The notes beneath the pieces were generated by a model that was given only the letters and a program-made list of their open reading frames with translations, made no database searches and was not told the DNA's origin. Of a stretch of 64,000 nucleotides of DNA, positions 21,801-32,800 are shown piece by piece. The number at the start of each line of letters is the position of its first letter. Within the stretch, counting starts at the first letter, position 1. Made by a program: the position numbers and the translations under genes. The stretch spans positions 12,819,675 through 12,883,674 of the forward strand of contig NC_087076.1 in NCBI RefSeq assembly GCF_026151205.1, in the 5' to 3' direction. Origin of the DNA: Bolinopsis microptera. Its lineage: Eukaryota; Ctenophora; Tentaculata; Lobata; Bolinopsidae.

Positions 21801-24800
21801 ACTCGGGAACGTGGTTATTTATACATGCAGGGCTGCAATCGCACAGCTGACGAGAGGTACTTTCAATCAACCGAGAAAAGTTCAAAAAGACTGAATACAC
21901 ACAGAATAAAATTCCAAGAAATCCGTGACGAAAAGTAGTCCTTCTGTTGCGCTAAAGTAGCTCAAAGATTATGGCAGCTGTACCGTGAAACATGCCTTAC
22001 CTTAGTCGGTAATATTATGGGGGGTATAATTTGGTCCTCTTCGGGCCAAAGAACCATATTTATATCAGTCCATAATCCATATTCTTACCCCCCATAATAT
22101 TACCGACTAAGGTATGTTACATAAAGAGATATTATGCAGGATTATGCAATGCCCAGTCTGATCGGGGACTCCTAAAATGTTCTAGTTGATGTGGCCTCCA
22201 GATATTATTCCAAAAACAAAAAGATATCAATACTATCACTCGGGAACGTGGTTGTGATCTAGAAAGATATCAATACTATCACTCGGGAACGTGGTTGTGA
22301 CCTAGAAAGATATCAATACTATCACTCGGGAACGTGGTTGTGACCTAGAAAGATATCAATACTATCACTCGGGAACGTGGTTGTGATCTTGAAAGATATC
22401 GATACTATCACTCGGGAACGTGGTTGTGACCTAGAAAGAGATCAATACTATCACTCGGTAACGTGGTTATGACCTAGAAAGATATCAATACTATCACTCG
22501 GCAACGTGGTTATTTATACATGCAGGGCTGCAATCGCACAGCTGACGAGAGCACAACCAACAGGCACTGAAAGGGTATTTAACATACGGGCCAACAATAT
22601 CATATGCATAAATTATGTAATTGGTATAATTTATATATGTATGACTATATTCAGCCATTTGTGACGAGAATAATAATGTTAACCACGAGCTTGTAAAGTA
22701 CACGGTTCACACAATTGTCCTGCAAATTACTGAATTTAATCATAAATCAAGAAAAGATATAAAAAGGTTTGTATCTTTTGTTTTCATGATTAAATAGTAC
22801 ATTTTCTACTTCCCTTGATCAGAATTCTCATGTCATAACTTATGCTCCCTTATCAAATTAAGATGAGAAGTACTTACAGTACTTACAGTACTTAGCTTAA
22901 AGTACTTGTACATAATTTGTAAATGTACGTATATTAAGGTCACGTGACTACTGACTAATTATAAATTATAAATTATAAATTATAAATTATAAATTATAAA
23001 TTATAAATTATAAATTATAAATTATAAATTATAAATTATAAATTATAAATTATAAATTATAAATTATAAATTATAAATTATAAATTATAAATTATAAATT
23101 ATAAATTATAAACTATAAATTATAAATTATAAATTATAAATTAGAAATTAGGAATTAGAAACTAGAGACTATGAATTAGAAACAAATTAGACTATGACGT
23201 GACTATGACGTCACTAGAACGGCATGATACATACTTCTCATTCCTAACCTCCACCAGGCGTTGGAGGATCTACAAGGACGGTGTGACCTGGTCCTGGAGG
23301 AGGCAGTCGAGAAGAACACAGGGGAGTGGGAGGAGAAGCTGGACACTGCCGTCAAGTTTGAAAAGGATTACAGTGACCGCAGGCTGGCGGAGAACCTTGC
23401 TAGGTACCACCTAGATAAATTTTTCAGTTTATTTTGTGTCCTCAGGATAAGAATTATCAGTGATTAGTTGATGATCAATTAATCAGTTACTGTGTTCAGT
23501 AGTTATACTTGCTGGTAGCGATTCGAGCAGCATTTTCGTGTCCCAACAACTCCCATCTTTCACTCATTTTATCAGAATAAGTCAACAATACCCTTGCAGG
23601 GTAGCTAAAGGTGCGGCAGAAGACCTAGAAAAAGCAGTTGTAGTAGCTAGGGTCGAAGAGAAAGAAGTAGCAAAACAACAGTTGGAAGACTTGAGAGTGA
23701 TAAAAGAGAAGGAACGCGAGGAAGCTATCGTCAAACTTAAAGTAGGTATTTCGTTGAATCAGAAGCTATCAATATAAGAATAATGAATATCTATGATATT
23801 ACTGAGAAGAAGAATATATACTTTGTCGCGTTACTGAGAATTCTGACAGCAAGGGAAGGTGGGTTTTAATCTAAATATGGTAATACAGATAAAACAGCCA
23901 GCATATTCTCTTTAATAAATTTCTTCTGACAACTGAACCCACTTTTATTGGAAATATTTGTATATTTTAATGGTTATTTCAGAGTTATCAAGCTAACGAT
24001 ATCGTAGTTTAATCTAAGAATTTACTGATAGTTGCTATTTGACTAGGGGGAATAACAAACAGCGCTTAATATAAGATCCCTTCAGTCTTGACTGATAGTT
24101 GCTATTTGACTAGGGGGAACAACAAACAGCGCGTAATCTAAGATCCCTTCAGTCTTGACTGATAGTTGCTATTTGACTAGGGGGAACAACAAACAGCGCG
24201 TAATCTAAGATCCCTTCAGTCTTGACTGATAGTTGCTATTTGACTAGGGGGAACAACAAACAGCGCTCAATCTAAGATTCCTTCAGTCTTGACTGATAGT
24301 TGCTATTTGACTAGGGGGAACAACAAACAGCGCTGGCGGAGCTGGAGAGTAGACTCAAGGTGGAGAAGGACAGGGAGGTGAGCGCTGCTATCGCTAGAAC
24401 AGAACAGGACTCTCTCGACAGACTCACCAAAGTTAAAATAGACCATGATAACGAGGTATTTAAATTTTATTTAACACTATTTTATTGATTTTAAGCTTCG
24501 CGATTTGGGCTGCAATTGTGCAATTGTGCAATTTGTTGCATATCGAGAAAATCTGCTAGAAAGCCGTGAAATGTGCCATATTTTGGGCCATTTTCTACTC
24601 GTGTCAATGTCGGGTTTCCAGAGACAAAATCAAATAGCAGACAATCCTTTAAAAATCATGCTTACTAGCAGCCATGGGGATAACTGTACCGATATTTTTT
24701 TTACAGTTGACAAGCCACTCTTGGGTGGTATATGGTTTTTGAAAGTTGCACACCGATAATTTATATGATGATTTATAACAGTATAAAAATGGAAAATAAA

Positions 24801-25822
24801 CTACCACAATCACCAGATAACAAATCCAGATAGCGTAGAATAATGTATCCAACAAATGTACCACAGATCTTGTAGTACAAGGCAGCTGTAGCCACAGAGC
24901 AGGAACTATAATGAAGACTGTACTAAAGACCTAACTTAACACTTGACCCTAATAAATTGACCCTAATCTTACTTTAATCCTACCCTAATCCTACTTTGCC
25001 CCAGATCTCGAAGTACAAGGCAGCAGTAGCCACAGAGCAGGAATTATAATGAAAACTGTACTAGAAACATAACTTGACCCTAATTAATTGACCCTAATCC
25101 TACTTTGCCCCAGATCTCGAAGTACAAGGCAGCTGTAGCCACAGAGCAGGAACACACGGAGGAAGTGAAGTTACAACTGGAACAGGAAACCCACAACAGG
25201 GTCCTGGCAGAGGACAAACTCAAGGATGTTAAGGTATTGTTGCTAGGTTACATTTAGTAGGTTACAGTTAGTTGCTAGGTTTAGTAGGAGGGTACAGTTC
25301 GTTGCTGGGTAACATTTAGTTTTAATTTGTAAGGTAACAATTATCAGCCAAGCAACAGTGATAGTCGTAGGTTATATTATGGTTAGTTGCTAGGAAACAA
25401 TTTTCGGTAACGTTACGTTAGTAAGCGTACCCTTTGAGCAATTCCGCCAAAAAACAAAACATGATGGGTGTCTCTCGTCTGATTGACGTCTTTAATCTAC
25501 GAACCATGCATCTCTCCACGTTGACGTAGCCCAAGCTGTATTCCCAATGAGTAGCGGGACCTTGCTTTGTATACCCAGCTTGCAAGATATATTTACGTTT
25601 TTTACCCTGCAATTACTACAGCTTAACGGGAGTCAGGATTAAGATTGACCTGTGTTATAAAGATTTGGGATGGATTTAAATGGGTTCAGCTATAAATTCA
25701 TATAACTTAGTGATGATATGAAATACAATCTTATTTTTCAGGAGGAGTTCAGATATTTCATCAACTCGTTACCGGGTCATGAGAACAGTTGCTACAACGC
25801 CGAGTACATGATTGCCAGATGA
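18875..25822 (+). CDS. Coiled-coil protein resembling C6orf163 (copy A, complete)
   Basis: Seven exons join in frame: 18875-18935, 20372-20532, 23258-23403, 23600-23745, 24331-24455, 25114-25233, 25742-25822 (TGA), 279 residues. After a short N terminus (MAAEFDPYGVTQAYTHH) the protein is almost entirely charged helix, predicted coiled coil from about residue 30 to 250, for example AIEEAIERTRVAGVESKEVA, EEAVEKNTGEWEEKLDTAV and VKLQLEQETHNRVLAEDKL. It ends with a less polar tail, FRYFINSLPGHENSCYNAEY. The N-terminal THHSVITLGAEILTK and the C-terminal FRYFINSLPGH resemble the corresponding parts of vertebrate C6orf163, a poorly studied protein. Stathmin was considered and fits less well. Exons 2-7 lie in a segment duplicated in tandem downstream. 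The exon 4 donor was chosen at AAAGTAG/gtattt because only it keeps the frame into exon 5. Confidence 0.75.
19225..19605. repeat. Dispersed ~380-bp sequence, original-looking copy
   Basis: Runs from gagggactttcaatcaacc to gatattattccaaaaac and includes a TA-flanked MITE at 19377-19500. The same sequence appears inside the minisatellites at about 21855-22217 and 30955-31312. It lies in intron 1 of the coiled-coil gene. Confidence 0.8.
19377..19500. mobile_element. TA-flanked palindromic MITE, copy 1
   Basis: Terminal inverted repeats ccttagtcggtaat / attaccgactaagg with a further attatgggggg / ccccccataat match; the first copy has a short insertion and a G run. TA dinucleotides on both sides (19375-19376, 19501-19502) suggest a Tc1/mariner-type MITE. 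Further copies at 22000-22112 and 31100-31205. Confidence 0.75.
20614..21818. repeat. 43-bp minisatellite, unit A, block 1 (about 28 copies)
   Basis: Unit tgacctagaaagatatcaat followed by actatcactcgggaacgtggtta. Variants agatatc/agagatc, gggaacg/ggtaacg and gttatg/gttgtg alternate, forming an 86-bp dimeric higher-order pattern over much of the array. It is intronic (between exons 2 and 3). Confidence 0.95.
21855..22217. repeat. Copy of the dispersed 380-bp sequence inside the minisatellite
   Basis: Nearly identical to 19225-19605 and carries its own TA-flanked MITE (22000-22112). It separates minisatellite blocks 1 and 2. Confidence 0.85.
22000..22112. mobile_element. TA-flanked palindromic MITE, copy 2
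   Basis: Inverted repeats ccttagtcggtaatattatg and its complement around a 60-bp centre; TA on both sides. Carried here as part of the larger copied segment. Confidence 0.75.
22218..22512. repeat. 43-bp minisatellite, unit A, block 2 (about 7 copies)
   Basis: Same 43-bp unit as block 1, ending in the same tail phrase (tatttatacatgcagggctg) that also follows block 1. Confidence 0.92.
22957..23145. repeat. Heptamer array (aattata)n, unit A
   Basis: About 26 copies of a 7-bp A/T-only word (attataa), decaying at the right end to attagaa and attagga. Intronic, about 110 bases before exon 3. Confidence 0.97.
24022..24330. repeat. 67-bp tandem repeat carrying a splice acceptor, unit A (5 copies)
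   Basis: Each unit contains gatagttgctatttgact, aggggg, and aacaacaaacagcgc. The last copy provides the acceptor (aacaaacag/CGC) of exon 5; the other four copies carry the same acceptor-like sequence without an exon behind it. Confidence 0.93.
24867..25049 (+). pseudogene. Two partial tandem copies of exon 6, unit A
   Basis: Copies of the exon 6 start, with their ccacag/cccag acceptors, occur at 24867-24908 and 25005-25049. The first has TAG as its third codon. The second reads ISKYKAAVATEQEL and then TAA, so its use would end the protein after exon 5 plus 14 residues. Both arose by local duplication of about 110-130 bp spanning the intron end and the exon start. Confidence 0.85.
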
Positions 25823-26809
25823 GCTACACTCAATTACCAGATAATCTAAAATTGATCGCTGATTTTGTAGATGAGAGTTCATTTTAACCACTGATGTAGA
25901 CACTGAGAAAGGGTTTTCTGCACAACTTTCTGGAGCTTGTTCTACTTCAGAGTGTCAGTCTGAAAATGAATTTTTAAATGGCGATAAAGCAACATTTGGT
26001 AGTTTTATCATTAAATCTCTGGTTAAAGTCATGGTGTGAGTATTCGTTGCTTTTACTGTGAAAAGAGACGAAGGATAAGTAAAGATCATTCACAATTCAG
26101 TTATTTTGCGTTTAATTGCTTTATTCAGTTAAAACATAAGTTATTTGATTATAGATCGAAAATTTTGATGCCAGAGCATCGAGTAAATTAAAGATAAGAT
26201 TGAATTTTAGGCTTTTTATTACACGCATCCAACCTTGTTCAGAAATGAGAAATTAAATTAAATTTTCCGGTTGCACCATAAATCGTTATTTAAATTATAA
26301 CTGAATAGAAACTTGAAATGAAATCTTTAATCGTCTGTGGAATCAACACGCTAAATATAGGGACCCTTATCAGATTGCAGAAATAAAAAAGTAAAAATAA
26401 ATAACCACGCAGAGGACAGTGGATTACGAGTACAACGACATTTTTTATTTTTGTTCGGATTCCTTTGCTCAGTTAAAAAAATTGCATTATATTAAAAGTA
26501 ACTCTCGATACGATCGTATTGAGTAAGTGACTTACTAATTACTTCAAAAATAAAAGATAAACGTTATTAATTTCATGCATTTCTCCCTAATCTGAATCAG
26601 GAATAAACAACAAAATTAAACTTGTTGTAGTGTACTGGTACATCTTTATTAAAATCACAACTATGTTTTACATTTATAGAAAAAATAAGTTTGGATTGTT
26701 TGTTAACATAACGTTTTGTAAACACTCGACAACTTACAAAAGGAACCGCTCAACGCTTACGAATGCATAAGAATTATAATGACCATTGCAGACCACGCAG
26801 TGCAATGTG

Positions 26810-27083
26810 CAGTGGCGTAACGTTGCTTGCTGGCGCCCCCTCCCCCCCCCGCTGAAAAAGCGCCCCCCTTTAATTGGCGCCCCTCCCTAAAAGTGAACAA
26901 ATTAGATGATTTTAGAGGATACAACCCGACACCGGTAAAATCTCTAAAAATGTGTGTTTCTAGAGCAAAACGCGCAGTTTTGCTAGTATAGTACCGTAGT
27001 TAAGTTTTTCGTAATTTTGGTGCCCCCCTAAGATTGCCCCCTCCCGCACAGCGGGGTCGGCGGGGCCCTTCGTTACGCCACTG
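26810..27083. mobile_element. hAT-type MITE, copy 2
   Basis: Ends cagtggcgtaacg / cgttacgccactg; 8-bp flanks gcaatgtg (26802-26809) and gcaatgtt (27084-27091), a target-site duplication with one mismatch. Strongly related to 6997-7291. Confidence 0.8.
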
Positions 27084-28639
27084 GCAATGTTCATCAGCAA
27101 AGACCAAACCGCTAAATAAATTAAATGAGGAGATATACTTTAATTAATGCTATTTATTAAAATTACTTGTATACTATATCAAGAGAACGAGAGAAGTGGA
27201 AAATACGTTACTTCCTTTGTAATTCATAACTGACATGATATCCTGGCTCCTCAAGACTCACGGAGAGTTAAACTATATTTGAACTGTCTCTAAAATAACA
27301 GTGAGCCCGATCATTGCCTACCAGTTCGTAATGTTTCCACTAGCCAGCCAAAATTTACCAAACATCATTAAACCTTTAATATTTTAAGTGGAGTGATTAA
27401 TAAAAATAAAATCATCGTGCTATCCCTAGATTCTGCTTGCTAAATACTGTGAATATCAAAATTATCTTACTCTAAAACAAAATTATGTTCGATCACACAA
27501 CAGAACCTTCCTTTTCCTTTCTTTTTATACTATCTTCTTCTTTATTGATATTCTTCGCAGGGAGAATGTGTCTTACAAAAAATAAAAAAGTTATGTACTT
27601 GTAGAATGTAGACGAGATCAATTTTTGTGACCATGTCGGTTTCAGACGAGTTTATTTTTACTAACGGGTGTATACTGTTCAGTGGCTCAGTGGATCCACT
27701 TTCAATCACAACCACCAGTCTCTGATTGTCCATTGTTATTGTTAATGGACTTATCCGCCTCGGGCTAACATTTCGTGAAGAATCAAGAAAGCGGGCTAAA
27801 ATTTCGAGAAGAAAGTGGCGCTCGCTACTTCGAAGAAATTTAGACGAGTAACATCCGTCAAATCTTTGAGCAATCTGGCTGACATTTTCCAATATTCCTC
27901 TTGAATTTATAATTAAATTTCTGAATAGGTGAGAGCAGCGCCAACACAGCTGCACAAGCTGTAAACTTGGTATAAGCACTTATCCGTATTCCGAAAAATA
28001 CTTTCCGTGTTACATATGATGATAATCGTGTCGTTCAAGATCTGTATTGCGGTATTTACATAATCGTGTCGTATGGCCAGAAAGAGAATTCTATTAAGTT
28101 TGGAGCAAATTCAAACAAAATGTCAGTTTGGCATTTTTCCAACTCTTACTAAATCGATGCACGATTCGATAATTATTACATCACGCACTGATCACTACCA
28201 GCTTAGGATCTACTATTAACACGTAACAGCATTATTTTAAGTTACTTTGAAGTTTTTTGCGAGACATGTATACAGGAGCTTCTTTACAAAGTGTTTCTAT
28301 AAAGTTTTTCTAAATGGTAAAACGTAAGCTATTTACGAATCATGTTTCGGCCTAGATCAGAAGCCACTAGTCACTACCGGTCGGAGATTCAGAGAATCAG
28401 TCAAGTCTGGAAATCTTCCGGATTTCATAATTTTAAGCAGATTGCTCTGAAATTTAGATATTCAAATTTACTTTCGGCCATGTATTTCTGTTTTTGTTTA
28501 GCTGTTACCACTAACAAAACCATATGTGATGACCGAGAAAATCAACAATAAAAAGATTAAATTACGTCCAAGGTCCAGGTTAGAGACTAAAGTAGGTACA
28601 TTGTACAAAGTCTTTTGCACCGTGTAACTGTAACCTGAT

Positions 28640-28757
28640 TCCCTAACGTTGGCTTGTCCAGTTATCACATATCTTTAAGGGCCAATCTCCGCCCGCGGGA
28701 GTACCTACACGGACACATCCTCTCAGCACTTTTTAGGGTTTGTGGAGACGATATCTG
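28640..28757 (+). promoter_or_regulatory. CCAAT/GC-box block conserved between duplication units
   Basis: 118 bases identical to 37702-37819, although the surroundings of both carry substitutions and indels. The block contains gggccaatctccgcccgcgg, that is a CCAAT box next to a GC box, in an otherwise AT-rich region. It lies about 1.2 kb before exon 2 of gene copy B. Promoter or enhancer function is inferred only. Confidence 0.35.
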
Positions 28758-29815
28758 CAGTAATTTCATTTGTTAGGACTTTACTGTATACCGTATATGT
28801 CTAGGTAATTCACATTCAATTTTGTTCTGTGTGTGCTAATTAGTAAGTTGAGGTGGTTTTGTTTTGCATAATCGTATTTAAATTTTTAGTTTGATTAGAA
28901 CCTACTATTTTTAGTGCCGGCGATATTTCTAAAAATGGCAAATTGCTGAAAACGGCTGAAGATAAAGTTGAACCATGCCAAAAACAAATGATGGAGTAGT
29001 TTGTTGTTTATTGCCGATAACAAGTTACCACATTCAAGCTCGGAAGTGAACTCATGAGTGACTGGAACTTGGAAGGTTGAAGTGTGATTTGATTCAATTC
29101 AAAATTAATCTTGGGCTGGCAGCTGTGCAGCATTTGTTTGGACGACGAGCCGAAAATCAAATTAGGCTTAAATTTAATAATGTAAAGCCATAGAAAATCA
29201 GAGGTAGGTATCTGTTTACAGTTTACTATCTGTTTACAGTTTACACTGATATCCACATAGTTTACTCAGATATCTACATAGTTTACAAAATATGAGCTGC
29301 ATTTAAGCTGTTTGATAGAGCATACTCGTGGGAAATGTATACCATTTGTGTATGGACGTGTATACCTGGAAATCAGATTAAAACGCGGAGCGTGTAATTG
29401 AAAATAGCTCCGCAGCTCTAGGTACGCTATAGCAAAAGTAGGATGTTGATTGTGCGACAGCTTTAAAGCTTTGAAGTCGTAACCACATCTTCATCAGTAT
29501 TGCTATATCATCACGTTTAAATCTTTTATTTCTCGGCTTTTAGTTTTAAATATTTTCTATTTTTCTGAAGTCTTATGAGAGAACCTTTTTCCAATGGCAA
29601 AATGAGTAGAAACCCAAATGAGTACAACTGTCAAAGTAAGAAAAGGCCAGAATATGACGTGCAAAGTGTTTTCCTTCGTTTGCTTGTTAATTTTTACTTT
29701 GTTGCTGTTAGTGTTTACTTGTCCTCATCAAAAGTAAAAACTTAAACCAAATGCCCGAAAAACTGAATTTCTACCAGACCTGATTCTTTTGTCTCTTTCT
29801 CTCACCTCACATCAG

Positions 29816-32800
29816 CTCTGGGAGCGGAGATACTGACGAAGACAATAGACCATGAAGAGCACGAGAGAATACGAGCAATAGAGGAGGCGATAGAGAGGAC
29901 GAGGGTTGCAGGAGTGGAATCTAAGGAGATAGCTCTGGAGAAGTTAGCTAGGAAGTGCGCCAAGGCACAGAAACAGGTGAGTTTAATTTCATGGAGTAAG
30001 TTAGTACTTATAGCATGAATTAGAAGTATTTATAACATAGAATAGGGTCAGTCGGCATGACCTAGAAAGAGATCAATACTATCACTCGGGAACGTGGTTA
30101 TGACCTAGAAAGATATTAATACTATCACTCGGTAACGTGGTTATGACCTAGAAAGATATCAATACTATCACTCGGGAACGTGGTTATGACCTAGAAAGAG
30201 ATCAATACTATCACTCGGTAACGTGGTTATGACCTAGAAAGATACCAATACTATCACTCGGGAACGTGGTTGTGACCTAGAAAGAGATCAATACTATCAC
30301 TCGGTAACGTGGTTATGACCTAGAAAGATATCAATACTATCACTCGGGAACGTGGTTGTGACCTAGAAAGAGATCAATACTATCACTCGGTAACGTGGTT
30401 ATGACCTAGAAAGATATCAATACTATCACTCGGGAACGTGGTTATGACCTAGAAAGATATCAATACTATCACTCGGGAACGTGGTTGTGACCTAGAAAGA
30501 TATCAATACTATCACTCGGGAACGTGGTTGTGACCTAGAAAGATATCAATACTATCATTCGGGAACGTGGTTATGACCTAGAAAGATATCAATACTATCA
30601 CTCGGGAACGTGGTTGTGACCTAGAAAGATATCAATACTATCACTCGGTAACGTGGTTATGACCTAGAAAGATATCAATACTATCACTCGGGAACGTGGT
30701 TATGACCTAGAAAGATATCAATACTATCATTCGGGAACGTGGTTATGACCTAGAAAGATATCAATACTATCACTCGGGAACGTGGTTGTGACCTAGAAAG
30801 AGATCAATACTATCACTCGGTAACGTGGTTATGACCTAGAAAGATATCAATACTATCACTCGGGAACGTGGTTATGACCTAGAAAGATATCAATACTATC
30901 ACTCGGGAACGTGGTTATTTATACATGCAGGGCTGCAATCGCACAGCTGACGAGAGGGACTTTCAATCAACCGAGAAAAGTTCAAAAAGACTGAATACAC
31001 ACAGAATAAAATTCCAAGAAATCCGTGACGAAAAGTAGTCCTTCTGTTGCGCTAAAGTAGCTCAAAGATTATGGCAGCTGTACCGTGAAACATGCCTTAC
31101 CTTAATCGGTAATATTATGGGGGGTATAATTTGGTCCTCTTCGGGCCAAAGAACCATATTTATATCAGTCCATATTCTTACCCCCCATAATATTACCGAC
31201 TAAGGTATGTTACATAAAGAGATATTATGCAGGATTATGCAATGCCCAGTCTGATCGGGGACTCCTAAAATGTTCTAGTTGATGTGGCCTCCAGATATTA
31301 TTCCAAAAACAAAAAGATATCAATACTATCACTCGGGAACGTGGTTGTGATCTAGAAAGATATCGATACTATCACTCGGGAACGTGGTTGTGACCTAGAA
31401 AGATATCAATACTATCACTCGGGAACGTGGTTGTGATCTAGAAAGATATCAATACTATCACTCGGGAACGTGGTTGTGACCTAGAAAGAGATCAATACTA
31501 TCACTCGGTAACGTGGTTATGACCTAGAAAGATATCAATACTATCACTCGGCAACGTGGTTATTTATACATGCAGGGCTGCAATCGCACAGCTGACGAGA
31601 GCACAACCAACAGGCACTGAAAGGGTATTTAACATACGGGCGAACAATATCATATGCATAAATTATGTAATTGGTATAATTTATATATGTATGACTATAT
31701 TCAGCCATTTGTGACGAGAATAATAATGTTAACCACGAGCTTGTAAAGTACACGGTTCACACAATTGTCCTGCAAATTACTGAATTTAATCATAAATCAA
31801 GAAAAGATATAAAAAGGTTTGTATCTTTTGTTTTCATGATTAAATAGTACATTTTCTACTTCCCTTGATCAGAATTCTCATGTCATAACTTATGCTCCCT
31901 TATCAAATTAAGATGAGAAGTACTTACAGTACTTACAGTACTTAGCTTAAAGTACTTGTACATAATTTGTAAATGTACGTATATTAAGGTCACGTGACTA
32001 CTGACTAATTATAAATTATAAAGTATAAATTATAAATTATAAATTATAAATTATAAATTATAAATTATAAATTATAAATTATAAATTATAAATTATAAAT
32101 TATAAATTATAAATTATAAATTATAAATTATAAATTATAAATTATAAATTATAAATTATAAATTATAAATTATAAATTATAAATTATAAATTATAAATTA
32201 TAAATTATAAATTATAAATTATAAATTATAAATTATAAATTATAAATTATAAATTATAAATTATAAATTATAAATTAGGAATTAGAAACTAGAGACTATG
32301 AATTAGAAACAAATTAGACTATGACGTGACTATGACGTCACTAGAACGGCATGATACATACTTCTCATTCCTAACCTCCACCAGGCGTTGGAGGATCTAC
32401 AAGGACGGTGTGACCTGGTCCTGGAGGAGGCAGTCGAGAAGAACACAGGGGAGTGGGAGGAGAAGCTGGACACTGCCGTCAAGTTTGAAAAGGATTACAG
32501 TGACCGCAGGCTGGCGGAGAACCTTGCTAGGTACCACCTAGATAAATTTTTCAGTTTATTTTGTGTCCTCAGGATAAGAATTATCAGTGATTAGTTGATG
32601 ATCAATTAATCAGTTACTGTGTTCAGTAGTTATACTTGCTGGTAGCGATTCGAGCAGCATTTTCGTGTCCCAACAACTCCCATCTTTCACTCATTTTATC
32701 AGAATAAGTCAACAATACCCTTGCAGGGTAGCTAAAGGTGCGGCAGAAGACCTAGAAAAAGCAGTTGTAGTAGCTAGGGTCGAAGAGAAAGAAGAAGCAA

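Larger units (their letters stand above)
20335..29786. repeat. Tandem segmental duplication, unit A (about 9.45 kb)
   Basis: Begins at cttttgtctctttctctcac before exon 2 of the coiled-coil gene and ends with accagacctgatt, after which the same cttttgtctctttctctcac starts again. Everything in it recurs in order in unit B. The gene part is nearly identical; the 3' non-genic part (about 25830 on) carries more substitutions and small indels. Confidence 0.93.
25823..29786. other. 3' flank of gene copy A, no further gene seen
   Basis: ORFs on either strand here (for example 27979-27542 minus) are broken by indels in the equivalent part of unit B (36944-36738), which argues against coding. It includes a hAT MITE (26810-27083) and a CCAAT/GC-box block (28640-28757). 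Confidence 0.55.

Noticed and set aside
20614-21818. Regular repeats that might be taken for a CRISPR array
   Set aside because: The 43-bp units are head-to-tail with no unique spacers, inside an intron of an animal gene; this is a minisatellite.
18875-25822. Assignment of the coiled-coil gene as stathmin
   Set aside because: Stathmin lacks the THHS-ITLGAEIL start and FRYFINSLPGH end, and is shorter; C6orf163 fits both ends better.
27542-27979. 145-codon minus-strand ORF in unit A
   Set aside because: The equivalent stretch in unit B (36738-36944) is broken by several indels and shows no coding constraint.
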